A DNA stretch of 64,000 bases from Bifidobacterium panos (lineage in GTDB: Bacteria > Actinomycetota > Actinomycetes > Actinomycetales > Bifidobacteriaceae): contig NZ_JAAIIJ010000015.1 in NCBI RefSeq assembly GCF_012932445.1, positions 35,187-99,186 of the forward strand, written 5' to 3'. Under the pieces are notes generated by a model. It was not told the DNA's origin, did not search any database, and saw only the letters and a program-made list of their open reading frames with translations. The position numbers and the translations under genes were made by a program. Below, piece by piece: positions 63,625 through 64,000 of this stretch. The stretch's first letter is position 1, and every line of letters begins with the position of its first letter.

Positions 63625-64000
63625 TGTTGGTTATAAACTATAGCATACGCATAGATTAAACCTAAGTGTCTATTGTGGATGTTTGTGTTCTCACGTTATA
63701 GTTCAATCTATAAATAAACAATAGATATATACATTAGTGTCATTATTTTTCAATAGGGCGAATCGTGAATTTTCCCGGTGGAGGATAATTTTTCGACCCG
63801 GATGTAACATCGTGATTTTTCGCGCTCAAAGATTCTTGGTGGAATATTTTGCACCCGAATGCAACACGCATCGGATTAATTTTCGGGTGGCAAACTCAAA
63901 CTCGGGCTTGAAACTCAAACTCGGGTTTGGAAGTCAACCCGCAGATTCTTCCCAAGCCGGACTCGACACGGCGAGACCATTTTCCTGATGCCGGGAAAAT
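63625..64000. other. AT-rich non-coding end of the window
   Basis: About 375 bp with clearly lower GC than the rest of the window and no supported gene. It contains runs like ATAAATAAACAATAGATATA near 63700-63735 and the direct repeats listed next. Confidence 0.55.
63777..63929. repeat. Short direct repeats in AT-rich DNA
   Basis: Two diverged copies of a 36-bp unit (63777-63812 and 63838-63873), each starting GGTGGA and containing ACCCGnATGnAACA, followed by two head-to-tail 19-mers differing by one base, AAACTCAAACTCGGGCTTG (63892-63910) and AAACTCAAACTCGGGTTTG (63911-63929). Iteron-like, but only two copies of each are seen. Confidence 0.5.

Noticed and set aside
63737..63988. An 83-residue frame across the AT-rich end
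   Set aside because: It reads through the direct repeats, has no ribosome site, and its composition looks random.

Overview
The window looks like the chromosome of a Gram-positive, high-GC actinobacterium of the gut, most likely a Bifidobacterium. Reasons: GC-rich codon use; a dense set of plant-glycan glycosidases fed by an ABC importer with no ATPase gene of its own; C-terminal LAxTG sorting signals; and housekeeping genes (pdxS-pdxT, alr, dgt, dnaG, glmM, def, coaX) of actinobacterial type. The genus is inferred from gene content; no 16S gene is present.

Region 1 (1-18.9 kb) is a glycan-utilisation locus. It holds a partial xylulokinase, a ROK repressor-like protein, a YesL-like membrane protein, an LplB/YtcP-type ABC importer with a large lipoprotein binding protein, an SGNH esterase, and glycosidases of families GH29 (fucosidase), GH3, GH31 (alpha-xylosidase type), GH43 and GH42 (beta-galactosidase), then a divergent ROK-fold protein and a TetR regulator. 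Together these exo-enzymes match the linkages of fucosylated, galactosylated and possibly acetylated xyloglucan oligosaccharides, with xylose leaving through XylB. A palindrome TTATTTA-N8-TAAATAA lies before tetR and the transporter operon, with a two-mismatch version before GH31 and a weak version before GH42, which suggests one local regulon.

Region 2 (18.9-20.3 kb) is mostly non-coding and packed with hairpins and repeat-like elements. Region 3 (20.3-34.3 kb) encodes four large secreted, wall-anchored proteins: a 1961-residue C-type-lectin-like protein with six 147-149-residue and five 69-residue repeats, then three paralogous von Willebrand A / SpaA-type adhesins (about 780-830 residues). 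The three adhesins share an upstream DNA module of fixed geometry. All four end in LAxTG, and no sortase gene is in the window.

Region 4 (34.4-41.7 kb) has an orphan HTH/coiled-coil protein, an alpha/beta hydrolase, glmM, def, a DEDD-type exonuclease, a glycosyltransferase and coaX. Region 5 (41.9-49.1 kb) is an eight-gene, mostly overlapping minus-strand operon: MoxR ATPase, DUF58, a small membrane protein, two vWA membrane proteins, a membrane protein with an acidic tail, a WxG-motif small protein and a GHSQG hydrolase.

Region 6 (49.2-62.5 kb) has an XRE/nucleotidyltransferase toxin-antitoxin-like pair, a long-chain acyl-CoA ligase, pdxS-pdxT, a GNAT protein, alr, dgt, a BrnT/BrnA toxin-antitoxin pair between dgt and dnaG, an SLC13-like permease and a DUF805 protein. 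Region 7 (62.5-64.0 kb) looks like the edge of an integrated element: a 5' half of a tRNA-Arg(TCT), a complete tRNA-Arg(TCT)-like gene about 180 bp later, a 27-bp palindrome, a winged-helix-like protein and AT-rich DNA with short direct repeats.
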